A stretch of DNA of 16,661 nucleotides from DATLYH01 sp035575035 (GCA_035575035.1 DATLYH010000023.1:1-16661); one strand, 5' to 3'; counted from the stretch's first letter, positions 7,478-14,808 are shown. Made by a program: numbers and translations. Notes: generated by a model from the letters alone, not told the origin.

Positions 7478-10240
7478 TCACCTCCGCGGCAGCGACTCGC
7501 CGGCCAGGCCGCGCCGGGCATGGACCGCCTTGACCAGTTCGATTGTCGTGACCGGAACCAGCGCCAGTCCGCCAATAAGGAACCATTCCCAGACGAAATG
7601 CGTCGCGGCTTCGAACACCGGCCGGGCGAACGGGAGTGTCACCACGCTGAGTTGCAGCAGCGCTGAAACGGCGATCGCACCGAGCAGGTGTGGGTTCGAC
7701 CACAGCCCGAGCCGGGCCAGCGTCAGTGTCCGGCTCCGGGCAGCCAGGGCCCGGAACAACTCGCCGTAGACCAGCACGCAGAAAGCCGCCGTCCGCGCCC
7801 GGCCCGGATTGTCGGGGGCCACCAGGTACAGAATGCCGAAGGCAGTCAGGGCAGCAGCACCGACCAGCGCTCCTTGCAGAAGGATCGATCCGCCGATCTG
7901 CCAGCCGAGCATTCCTTCGCGCGGCGAGCGAGGTCGGCGGCGCATGACCTCCGGCTCAGGCGGCTCCAGCGACAAGGCCAGCGCCGGCAACCCGTCCGTC
8001 ACCAGGTTGACCCACAAGAGCTGGATAGGCAAAAGCGGTGCCGGCCAGCCCAGCAGGCTTACCAGGAGCACCAGCAGGATCTCTCCAAAGTTGCATGATA
8101 GCAGATAGACCAACACCTTCTGGATGTTGTCGTAGATGCCTCGGCCTTCCTCGACCGCGTTGACGATCGAGGCGAAGTTGTCGTCCATGAGTACCATGGC
8201 GGAGGCTTCCTTGGTCACGTCCGTGCCGGTCAGGCCCATGGCGATGCCGATGTCGGCGGCCTTGACGGCCGGGGCGTCGTTCACGCCGTCCCCCGTCATC
8301 GCCACCACCTCGCCACGGCTCTTCCAGGCCCGCACGACGCGCAGCTTGTGCTCGGCCGAAACCCGGGCGTAGACCGAAATCCGATCGACCTGGCTCGCCA
8401 ACTCTGCGTCGGACATCGCATCCAACTCCTGGCCGGTGACGACACGGTCGCCGCCGCCGCTGATGCCCAGTTCGCGGGCAATCGCCAGCGCGGTCGCGGG
8501 ATGGTCGCCGGTAATCATGATGGGCCGGATGCCCCCCTCGCGACACTTGCGCACCGCTTCCTTGACCTCCTCCCGTGGTGGATCCATCATGCCCGCAAGA
8601 CCGGCGAAGCCCAGGTCCGATTCCTCGTACATGCCCGCGCCTGAGACAGGGTATTCCCGGTATGCCAGGGCCAGCACGCGCAGGGCGCGGGAGGCCATCT
8701 CGGCGGCGGCCTGCAGAATCTCGCAGCGGCGCGGTTCGGTCAGCGGCTTGACTTTGCCACCGCACAACTCAGCGCTGCACTTGGCCAGGATCACCTCAGG
8801 AGCGCCCTTGGTGTACATCAGGACCGCCCCGGGCGGCTCCCGCAGCACCACGGACATCGCCTTTCGCTGCGAATCGAAAGGGATCTCGTAGAGCACCTGA
8901 TGGGGGTGACCGCTGGGATCGACGCCGGCCTTCAACGCCGCTACGAGGAGGGCCCCTTCGGTGGGGTCGCCGATGACTTCCCAGCCACCTGTCCCTTTGC
9001 CGCGCGGGTTTAACCGGGCGTTGTTGCAGTGTGCGCCAATGGCCAGAACCTGGACAAGGTCCGGCTCGGCCAAAGGGTCTGCCGGCACGGACGAGTCCTT
9101 CAGAAATTGTCCCCGAGGGGCGTAGCCTGCGCCGGTGACCTGATAGCGCTGCGTCCCGGCCAGGATTTCGCGCACGGTCATCTCGTTGCGCGTCAGGGTG
9201 CCGGTCTTGTCCGAGCAGATGACGGTCACCGAGCCAAGCGTCTCGACACTGGGCAGCTTGCGGATCAGGGCGTTCCGCTTCACCATGCGTTGTAAACCCA
9301 GGGCCAAGGCGATGGTCACTACCGCCGGCAGTCCTTCCGGCACCGCGGCCACCGCCAGGCTGATGGACAGGAGGAACACATCCAGGAGCTTGTCGCCGCC
9401 CAGCAGCTCCAGCACGAAGACCAACGCCACGATGCCTAGACAACCGGCGGCCAGGACCTTGCCCAACTCGGCCAGCCGGCGCTGCAGTGGGGTCGGCTCC
9501 GGCTCGGAACGCTCCAGCATGCCGGCGATGCGGCCCAGCTCGGTGTTCATTCCGATGGCGGTAACCACCGCACGGGCTTTGCCGGCAGCAGCCATTGTGC
9601 CCAGATAGACCATGTTGCGGCGGTCGCCCAGAGGGGTGGCCTCGGACAAAACACAGCCGGCGTCCTTCTCCTCGGGGGCCGATTCGCCGGTCAAGGCCGC
9701 CTCCTGGGTGCGGAAGCCGAACCCCATAATCAGTCGGGCGTCGGCCGGAATACTGTCTCCCGCCTCCAGCTCGATGCGGTCTCCCGGCACCAGTTCCCGG
9801 GCCGGGATCACTTGCGGCAGGCCCTCGCGGACGACCTTGGCCAGCGGTGCCGACAGTTGTTTCAGGGCAGCCAGGGCGCGCTCGGCTCGCTCTTCCTGGT
9901 AGAGACCGAGCAGGGCGTTGAGGATCACAATGGCGAGAATGGCCAGCGCGTCGGCCCACTCGCCGACAGCGCTGGAAAGCACGGCCGCGATGATCAAGAT
10001 CCAGACTACCAGTTCGTTGAATTGACCGAGGAACTTCTGCCAGAGAGGAGGGGGCGGGGTTTCTCCCAGTTCGTTGTAGCCGCACTGGGCTCGGCGCTCG
10101 GCGACCTGGGCAGAGGTCAGGCCCTTTTCGGCATCCGTGGCCCACGCTTCCAGAACCGCTTCGACGGGCAGAGCGTGCGGAACAGTTGCCTTGGGTCGGC
10201 TGCCAATCGACGTGCTGAGATGACGCTCGGCACCGCCCAT
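7478..10240 (-). CDS. P-type ATPase, P2A (SERCA/PMR1-like) Ca2+ or divalent cation pump
   Basis: 920 residues from the ATG at 10240. A GTG three codons upstream would leave almost no spacing to the GGAGG, whereas the ATG lies about 8 nt from it. Order: N-terminal cation-ATPase domain, LTGES actuator loop (183-187), PEGLP in M4 (301-305), CSDKTGTLT (342-350, phosphorylated Asp344), KGAPE in the nucleotide domain (478-482), MTGDGVNDAP (648-657). Ca2+ ligands of SERCA are kept: Glu302 in PEGLP, CNFGE in M5 (Asn717, Glu720), LWVNLVTDG in M6 (Asn745, Thr748, Asp749), and a Glu at 827 in M8. Ca2+ or Mn2+ export is thus more likely than Cu+; there is no CPC motif. First gene of the ATPase-cusB-cusA operon; its stop lies 3 nt before the cusB start. 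A sigma-54-type promoter lies about 110 nt upstream. Confidence 0.95.
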   Translation of the reverse strand: MGGAERHLSTSIGSRPKATVPHALPVEAVLEAWATDAEKGLTSAQVAERRAQCGYNELGETPPPPLWQKFLGQFNELVVWILIIAAVLSSAVGEWADALAILAIVILNALLGLYQEERAERALAALKQLSAPLAKVVREGLPQVIPARELVPGDRIELEAGDSIPADARLIMGFGFRTQEAALTGESAPEEKDAGCVLSEATPLGDRRNMVYLGTMAAAGKARAVVTAIGMNTELGRIAGMLERSEPEPTPLQRRLAELGKVLAAGCLGIVALVFVLELLGGDKLLDVFLLSISLAVAAVPEGLPAVVTIALALGLQRMVKRNALIRKLPSVETLGSVTVICSDKTGTLTRNEMTVREILAGTQRYQVTGAGYAPRGQFLKDSSVPADPLAEPDLVQVLAIGAHCNNARLNPRGKGTGGWEVIGDPTEGALLVAALKAGVDPSGHPHQVLYEIPFDSQRKAMSVVLREPPGAVLMYTKGAPEVILAKCSAELCGGKVKPLTEPRRCEILQAAAEMASRALRVLALAYREYPVSGAGMYEESDLGFAGLAGMMDPPREEVKEAVRKCREGGIRPIMITGDHPATALAIARELGISGGGDRVVTGQELDAMSDAELASQVDRISVYARVSAEHKLRVVRAWKSRGEVVAMTGDGVNDAPAVKAADIGIAMGLTGTDVTKEASAMVLMDDNFASIVNAVEEGRGIYDNIQKVLVYLLSCNFGEILLVLLVSLLGWPAPLLPIQLLWVNLVTDGLPALALSLEPPEPEVMRRRPRSPREGMLGWQIGGSILLQGALVGAAALTAFGILYLVAPDNPGRARTAAFCVLVYGELFRALAARSRTLTLARLGLWSNPHLLGAIAVSALLQLSVVTLPFARPVFEAATHFVWEWFLIGGLALVPVTTIELVKAVHARRGLAGESLPRR

Positions 10241-10346
10241 CGGGCTCACCCCTCCGCAGCTTCGAGAGCCGGGTCAACGGCGCGGCGCTGCAGTTGGCCC
10301 CCTTCGCGAAGAATCCGTGCCCATTCGTCGCCCGCACCGTCGTTGA

Positions 10347-10363
10347 ATGCACTCCTCGTGCCG
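10347..10363 (-). promoter_or_regulatory. Sigma-54 -24/-12 promoter upstream of the ATPase-cusB-cusA operon
   Basis: On the reverse strand the sequence reads CGGCACGAGGAGTGCAT. The invariant GG (10362-10361) and GC (10350-10349) are 10 nt apart as required, the -24 block matches TGGCACG at 6 of 7 positions and the -12 block matches TTGCW at 4 of 5. The predicted start near 10337 would leave a leader of about 97 nt before the ATPase ATG. The window also encodes an NtrC-type sigma-54 activator, so the pairing is plausible. Not experimentally known. Confidence 0.6.
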
Positions 10364-10520
10364 TCGAGGTATCGGACCCTGCGCTCAGCAGGACTCCGTA
10401 AGCCATACGGCTTTCCGGCGCATCACTGCACCTTGCCACTGTGCGGGTTTGGCCCAGGGAGGGCGATTTCGCTCATCCGGAAGCCCGGGCCGAAGGGTGA
10501 CAAAGCCCGAAACCGAAGCA

Positions 10521-10577
10521 GTTGCAACGCTGCGGCCTGGCGCTGGGCGACAGTATCGTGTTTGCTTCTTGCGCAAG
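10521..10577. promoter_or_regulatory. Two short perfect palindromes, possible activator sites
   Basis: GTTGCAAC (10521-10528) and CTTGCGCAAG (10568-10577) are perfect dyads sharing a TTGC/GCAA half. They sit about 185-240 nt upstream of the predicted sigma-54 start, a normal distance for NtrC-type enhancers, and just before the hsp20 remnant on the other strand. Functional assignment is inference. Confidence 0.3.
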
Positions 10578-10609
10578 CGACCTGCTATACGCCTTGGGAA
10601 GGCTATGCT

Positions 10610-10972
10610 TTGTTACGTCCCTGGGAATCCGCATTTCTCGACCTGCACCGCCACGTGGACGAGCTGTTCGAGGAGCTGGTGTACCGTCCGTGGGCCATCT
10701 CGGGACGTTCGGGCTGGCGGCCGTCCCTCGACTTATACGAGATGGCCGATGCCTAGGTGGTGGTGATCGACCTTCCGGGAGTGGCCCCGGAAGAGGTACG
10801 CATCCTCGTCAGCGGGCGGGACCTTGTCGTCGCCGGCCAGCGACAGGCCGCTTCCATGAGCGGAGTCCTCTTCCAGCGGTGTGAGCGGCCGTGCGGCGCC
10901 TTCGAGCGCACGCTGACCTTGCCCCAGGCGGTGGATCCGCAGCAGGCGCCAGCTGGGCTTCCGCACGACTGA
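10610..10972 (+). pseudogene. Small heat-shock protein Hsp20 (alpha-crystallin), in-frame TAG and truncated 3' end
   Basis: The frame starts at a TTG (10610) with GGAAGG 7 nt upstream and reads MLRPWESAFLDLHRHVDELF, then YRPWAISGRSGWRPSLDLYE, which fits planctomycete Hsp20 N-termini. After 48 codons it meets TAG (10754-10756), and the same frame continues at once as alpha-crystallin domain: VVVIDLPGVAPEEVRILVSG, DLVVAGQRQA, FERTLTLPQAVDP. The TAG replaces one sense codon (a TGG to TAG change is one possibility). The last conserved strand and the C-terminal extension are missing: after VDPQQ (about 10945) the reading frame runs into sequence belonging to the Lon remnant. A GTG directly after the TAG could restart translation, but without a usable Shine-Dalgarno. 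The product would be a holdase-type chaperone if read through. Confidence 0.85.
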
Positions 10973-11555
10973 GGAGCTGGAGCCGCTCGACCACCTGCAC
11001 GGCCAGGAGCGCGCCCTTCGTGCCTTGGAGTTCGGGCTGGCGGTCCGGCACCGCGGCTACAACATCTACGTCTCCGGGATGACGGGAACGGGCAAGAAGC
11101 AGTTGATTCAGAAGTTGCTCGAAGCGCGGGCCGGTCGGGAGAAGACGCCGGACGACTGGGTGTACGTCCACAACTTTGACGAACCCGACCGCCCCCTGGT
11201 GATGCGGCTCCCTACCGGCCACGGCGTTCGCCTTCGGGCCGCCCTGGAGGAGGTCATTGATCGGCTGCGGCACGACGTCATCGACGCCGTCCGCGAGGGC
11301 AAGTTTCAGGTCTGGGCCGTGGACACCATCGACGAGGGGATCGAGCTGCTGACGGGAATGCCGGCGGGCGACGTGGACCAGGAGGGGACCTTCCATCACC
11401 TCCTCGACCAGCGGTTGCAGGAGATCCTGAGCCTCCTCCAGGCGGAGCCTGCCTCCGAGGCCACGCCTCGCGTCCACCTGGCCCCGGCGGCGGCACGCAT
11501 GCCGTCACTGCCCCCGCTGCCGGGGGACCGCGGGGATGGCAGGGACCGCGGTTGA
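10950..11555 (+). pseudogene. Lon-like AAA protease (LonB / AAA_32 type), 5' truncated with large in-frame internal deletion
   Basis: The open frame begins directly after the hsp20 remnant with RQLGFRTTEELEPLDHLHGQ, then ERALRALEFGLAV, GYNIYVSGMTGTGKKQ (Walker A) and DDWVYVHNFDEPDRPLVMRL. This is the N-terminal part of the ATP-dependent Lon-like family with an AAA_32 domain. Near 11265-11285 it jumps without a frame change to VREGKFQVWAVDTIDEGIEL and LTGMPAGD, which in that family lies at the extreme C-terminus after the Ser-Lys peptidase site. Walker B, the arginine finger and the whole peptidase dyad are missing: about 550-600 residues of a roughly 800-residue protein (from memory of the family). 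No ATG or GTG start with a Shine-Dalgarno exists; TTG at 11025 is the only candidate. Protease function is lost. Confidence 0.82.
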
Positions 11556-11652
11556 CGCCGAGACTTTGCACCACCGAGCTTTTCCCCGCCAATAGGGAGG
11601 GAGCGACGGATAAGCGAGGTCGCGGAACTGGAACAGCCTCCGGGGCATGGCG

Positions 11653-11934
11653 TCAAGGCTTGGCGGCGGCCGTGCCCTGAAACTGGTCCAGCGCTGCCAG
11701 CGCTTCCGCCCCGTACCTCACGGACGGCCCGCCCCCCATCAACACGGCGACGCCGATGGCCTCCAGGACCTCCTGACGGCTGGCCGCGGCCTTCAGGGTG
11801 TCGTGCATGTGGAAGGCGATGCAGCCCTCGCAGCGAACGGCCACGGCGATGCTTTCCTTGACCTTCCCCGTCAGGGCACCGTCCGCCACGGCCTGTTGGT
11901 GCAGCTGGCCGAAGCCTCCCATCAGACCCGGCAA
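11653..11934 (-). CDS. AhpD-like / carboxymuconolactone decarboxylase-family protein, possibly damaged
   Basis: 93 residues from a TTG at 11934. CMD-family signature: VRCEGCIAFHMHDTLKAAAS with redox CxxC (Cys35 and Cys38) and His43, then EVLEAIGVAVLMGGGPSVRY. AhpD-like proteins use this CxxC in peroxide or disulfide reduction. Two oddities: the helix before the CxxC reads KVKESIAVAVRCEGC, whereas relatives I recall carry about four more residues (pattern LIALAIAVAV), consistent with a 12-bp deletion between ATCGCC repeats. Upstream of the TTG the same frame still looks coding (IRLLAKLGKE) but lacks a start, while an ATG at 11975 opens a different frame that would join it after one indel. So it may be a pseudogene. 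It is convergent with the Lon remnant. Confidence 0.7.
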   Translation of the reverse strand: MPGLMGGFGQLHQQAVADGALTGKVKESIAVAVRCEGCIAFHMHDTLKAAASRQEVLEAIGVAVLMGGGPSVRYGAEALAALDQFQGTAAAKP

Positions 11935-12026
11935 CTCTTTGCCGAGCTTGGCCAGCAGACGGATCGGGCGCCGTGTGCATCCTCGCCCTGGCGATGGCGA
12001 GTATGCTCCTCTGCACGTTCCCTGGG

Positions 12027-12032
12027 TACAAT
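12027..12032 (+). promoter_or_regulatory. Possible -10 element for the kinase-regulator genes
   Basis: TACAAT matches the -10 consensus at 5 of 6 positions and lies 62 nt before the histidine kinase ATG. No convincing -35 is found at 16-18 nt. Confidence 0.25.
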
Positions 12033-12094
12033 AGACGCGACATACCCGTTTCGGTCGAGGTCAGGGGAAAGAGTGGCAAGGCGATGGTGCCCAC

Positions 12095-13387
12095 ATGGTC
12101 GAGCCGTCCACGGAAAACTTGTCCCCAAGTGAGCGGACAAACAAAGCGCTGGCCGCAACTGCGGCCGAGCTGCACGCCGTGTTGGAAGCGTGCGTCGATG
12201 GCATCGTCATCATTGACGAGCAGGGTATTATCCGGACGTTCAACCCGGCCGCGCAGCGAATGTTCGGCTATGCCGAGGAGGAAGTGGTGGGGCAGAACGT
12301 CAAGGTTCTCATGCCATCGCCTTATCGGGAGGAGCACGACGGTTACATCGCCCGCTACCTGGCCACCGGCCAGAAGCGGATCATCGGCATCGGCCGCGAA
12401 GCAATGGGGCGGCGGAAGGACGGCACTATCTTCCCCGTCGATCTGTCCGTGGCGGAGGCTTGGCTGGGTGACAAGCGTATCTTCGTCGGCATCATCCGCG
12501 ACATCACCGAGCGAAAGCGGGCCGAAGAGGAGTTGCGTCAGAACCACGACAGGTTGAGGAAACTCGTGGCCGAGCTGCAGGCGAAGAACGAAGAGGTTCG
12601 CCTGGTCACGCAGCAGCTCTGGCTGGCGGCCAAACTGGCCAGCGTCGGCGAGTTGGCGGCGAGTATCGCCCACGAACTGAACAACCCGCTGGCCATTGTC
12701 ACCCTGCGGATCGAGTCGCTTCTGGAACAGGTCCCGGAAGGAGACCCGAAGAGAAATGCCCTGGAGATCGTCGCGCAGGAGACGAAGCGGATGAGCAACC
12801 TGGTGGCGAATCTGCTGCAGTTCTCGCGCCACAGACGAGAGGAGATTTCCACCGTAGACATTCGCCAGGAAGTAATCCAGGCGGTGGAACTCGTGCAGCA
12901 CCACCTCCGCAAGCGGCAGATCGCGGTCGTGCAGGAGTTGGCGGCGGACACGCCGATCATCTACGCTGACCGCCAGAAGCTGCGCCAGGTCTTCCTGAAC
13001 TTGCTCACCAACGCCAGCGACGCCATACCCGAGGGGGGAACGCTGACCTTGCGCAGCCGGCCGGATACCCTGGAGGGCGGCGAAGCCGCCGTGCGCATCG
13101 AGGTCGCCGACACCGGCGTGGGCATCCCGGCCGCCCACCTGGAGAAGGTGTTCGACCCCTTCTTCACCACCAAGGAAGAGGGACAGGGGACGGGCCTGGG
13201 CCTGGCGATTTGCCGCCGCGTCGTCGAGGAGCACCACGGCACGATCCGCATCGACAGCGAAGTGGGCAAGGGAACTACCTTGATCCTTGTGCTGCCCGTC
13301 CGGAACGGGACCAACGGCGACCGGGTCCGCGGCGTCTGTCCCCCTCACCCTACCCTCTCCCCCACTCTGGGGGAGAGGGTAGGGTGA
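12095..13387 (+). CDS. PAS histidine kinase with FixL-like haem-pocket residues
   Basis: 430 residues, soluble, no membrane segment. PAS domain at about 25-140: FNPAAQRMFGYAEEEVVGQN, then PSPYREEHDGYIARY and RIIGIGR. Aligned by eye to Bradyrhizobium FixL with a constant offset of 119, His81 matches the haem ligand His200, Arg87 matches Arg206, Ile96 matches Ile215, Arg101 matches Arg220 and Leu117 matches Leu236; His214 is Arg95 and Ile238 is Val119. Linker coiled coil 140-178, HisKA with ASIAHELNNPLA (His193), then ATPase boxes NLLTNASDAI (N), ADTGVGIP (G1), FDPFFTTK (F), GTGLGLAI (G2). The last 16 residues come from an inverted repeat overlapping the stop. The response regulator follows after 29 nt. 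Likely a cytoplasmic O2 or redox sensor; haem binding is inference. Confidence 0.93.
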   Translation: MVEPSTENLSPSERTNKALAATAAELHAVLEACVDGIVIIDEQGIIRTFNPAAQRMFGYAEEEVVGQNVKVLMPSPYREEHDGYIARYLATGQKRIIGIGREAMGRRKDGTIFPVDLSVAEAWLGDKRIFVGIIRDITERKRAEEELRQNHDRLRKLVAELQAKNEEVRLVTQQLWLAAKLASVGELAASIAHELNNPLAIVTLRIESLLEQVPEGDPKRNALEIVAQETKRMSNLVANLLQFSRHRREEISTVDIRQEVIQAVELVQHHLRKRQIAVVQELAADTPIIYADRQKLRQVFLNLLTNASDAIPEGGTLTLRSRPDTLEGGEAAVRIEVADTGVGIPAAHLEKVFDPFFTTKEEGQGTGLGLAICRRVVEEHHGTIRIDSEVGKGTTLILVLPVRNGTNGDRVRGVCPPHPTLSPTLGERVG

Positions 13388-13392
13388 GGGGG
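13340..13392. repeat. Perfect inverted repeat, 24-bp arms with 5-nt loop, overlapping the kinase stop codon
   Basis: The left arm (13340-13363) and right arm (13369-13392) are exact reverse complements, separated by ACTCT. Each arm contains CTCACCCTACCCTCTCC or its complement. Palindromes of this CCCTCACCCT-CCCTCTCC type are common dispersed elements in many bacteria and give tails like PHPTLSP-GERV when translated, as here. The kinase TGA (13385-13387) is inside the right arm. In mRNA it would form a very stable hairpin 24 nt before the regulator start. Confidence 0.9.
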
Positions 13393-13416
13393 AAGGGCAA
13401 TGCGAAGAAGTAAATC

Positions 13417-14808
13417 ATGGCCGCAACGAAGCGGGGCCGCCTGCTCATCGTGGACGATGAGGTCGAGCTGACCAGCGCCCTGTGCGACACCCTGGCCGCG
13501 AAGGGCTACGAAACCACGGGAGCCACCAGCGGCCCGGAGGGGCTCAAGGTCCTCGACAAGCAGGAATTCGACGTGATGCTCTGCGACCTGATGATGCCCG
13601 GCATGGACGGCATCGCTGTGCTCCGCAAGGCGCTGGAGATCGACCCGAGCCTGATCGGCATCATCATGACGGGGCAAGGGACGATCGCCACCGCGGTCGA
13701 GGCGATGAAGATGGGCGCCTTCGATTACGTGCTCAAGCCCTTCGAGCTGAAGACCATGCTGCCCATCCTGGAGCGGGCGCTGGAGACGCGGCGGCTGCGC
13801 GCAGAGAACGTGCGCCTGCGCCAGTACGTCGAGCGGCTCACTTACGAGTCGCCCCGCTACCAGCTGATCGGCTCCGGTCCAGCAATGCAGAAGGTCGTGC
13901 AGCTGATCGAGAAGGTCGCCCCGACCGACGCCACGGTTCTGATTCGTGGTGCCAGCGGCACGGGCAAGGAACTGGTCGCCCGCGCCCTGCACCACAACAG
14001 TCCGCGCCGCGGCCGACCTCTGGTGACCATCAACTGTGCCGCGCTGCAAGAGTCCTTGCTGGAGAGCGAGCTGTTCGGCCACGAGAAGGGTGCCTTCACC
14101 GGGGCCGTGCAGGCCAAGCCGGGGCTGATCGAGGTGGCGGAGGGCGGCACCCTGTTCATCGACGAGGTGGCCGAGATGGCGCCCGCGCTCCAGGCGAAGC
14201 TTTTGCGCTTGCTGGAGGACGGCCACTACCGCCGCGTCGGCGGCACCAAGGAGTGCCACGCTAACGTGCGGGTCATCGCCGCCACTAACAAGCCGTTGGA
14301 GGAGGAGCAGAAGGCGGGCCGCTTCCGGGAGGACCTCTTCTATCGGCTCAACGTCGTCGCCATCGAGCTGCCGCCGCTCCGCGAACGCCGCGAAGACATC
14401 CCCGCGCTGGTCGAGCACTTCCTGACCACCCGCCAACTCGGCAAGGTACGCTGCCAGGTGCATCCTGACGCCTTGCAGGCCCTCCTGAACTACGACTGGC
14501 CGGGAAACATCCGGGAGCTGGCCAACGTCCTCGAGCGTGCCCAGATCCTAGCCGAGAACCACCTCATCACCCTGGACGATCTGCCCGAGGCCTTGCACCT
14601 GGCCCCGCCCCCAGCAGAGCCGCCCGAACCCGGCACCTTGAACCTGGCTGAACTGGAGCGGCGTACCATCCAGGCAGCGCTGCGGCAAGCGAAGGGGAAC
14701 AAGGTCCACGCGGCGACGCTCCTGGGAACCACTCGCCGTACTCTCTACCGCTTAATCCGGAAGTACGGCCTGGAGAACGCACCGACGGAAGGCAAGGCGA
14801 ACCGGTGA
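13417..14808 (+). CDS. NtrC-family sigma-54-dependent response regulator
   Basis: 463 residues, full length for the family. Receiver domain 8-120: acidic pocket Asp13-Asp14, phospho-acceptor Asp57 in CDLMMPGMDG, Thr85, and Lys107 in LKPFE. AAA+ domain about 149-385: Walker A GASGTGKE (178-185), the sigma-54 contact loop GAFTGA (225-230), Walker B GGTLFIDE (243-250), and RFREDLFYRLNV with arginine fingers. C-terminal Fis-type helix-turn-helix 411-451 (RRTIQAALRQAKGNKVHAAT, then RRTLYRLIRKYGL). ATG at 13417 with GAAGAAG upstream. Partner of the preceding kinase by position. When phosphorylated it should oligomerise and drive sigma-54 promoters; a good -24/-12 site lies upstream of the ATPase operon 3 kb away. 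FixL usually pairs with LuxR-type FixJ, so this pairing is of the NtrC kind. Confidence 0.96.
   Translation: MAATKRGRLLIVDDEVELTSALCDTLAAKGYETTGATSGPEGLKVLDKQEFDVMLCDLMMPGMDGIAVLRKALEIDPSLIGIIMTGQGTIATAVEAMKMGAFDYVLKPFELKTMLPILERALETRRLRAENVRLRQYVERLTYESPRYQLIGSGPAMQKVVQLIEKVAPTDATVLIRGASGTGKELVARALHHNSPRRGRPLVTINCAALQESLLESELFGHEKGAFTGAVQAKPGLIEVAEGGTLFIDEVAEMAPALQAKLLRLLEDGHYRRVGGTKECHANVRVIAATNKPLEEEQKAGRFREDLFYRLNVVAIELPPLRERREDIPALVEHFLTTRQLGKVRCQVHPDALQALLNYDWPGNIRELANVLERAQILAENHLITLDDLPEALHLAPPPAEPPEPGTLNLAELERRTIQAALRQAKGNKVHAATLLGTTRRTLYRLIRKYGLENAPTEGKANR

Larger units (their letters stand above)
10241..10609. other. Divergent control region between the ATPase operon and the hsp20 remnant
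   Basis: No gene is supported in these 369 nt. It contains a sigma-54-type promoter for the leftward operon and, upstream of that promoter, two perfect small palindromes that could bind an activator. ORFs crossing it are low-quality extensions of neighbouring frames. Confidence 0.65.

Noticed and set aside
6008..7666. Rightward 552-aa ORF opposite cusB
   Set aside because: Antisense shadow: no known motifs, while the reverse strand encodes a full CusB with all expected domains.
11396..13348. Leftward 650-aa ORF opposite the histidine kinase
   Set aside because: It crosses the AhpD-like gene and the kinase in antisense, has no domain character, and reflects GC-rich stop-poor DNA.
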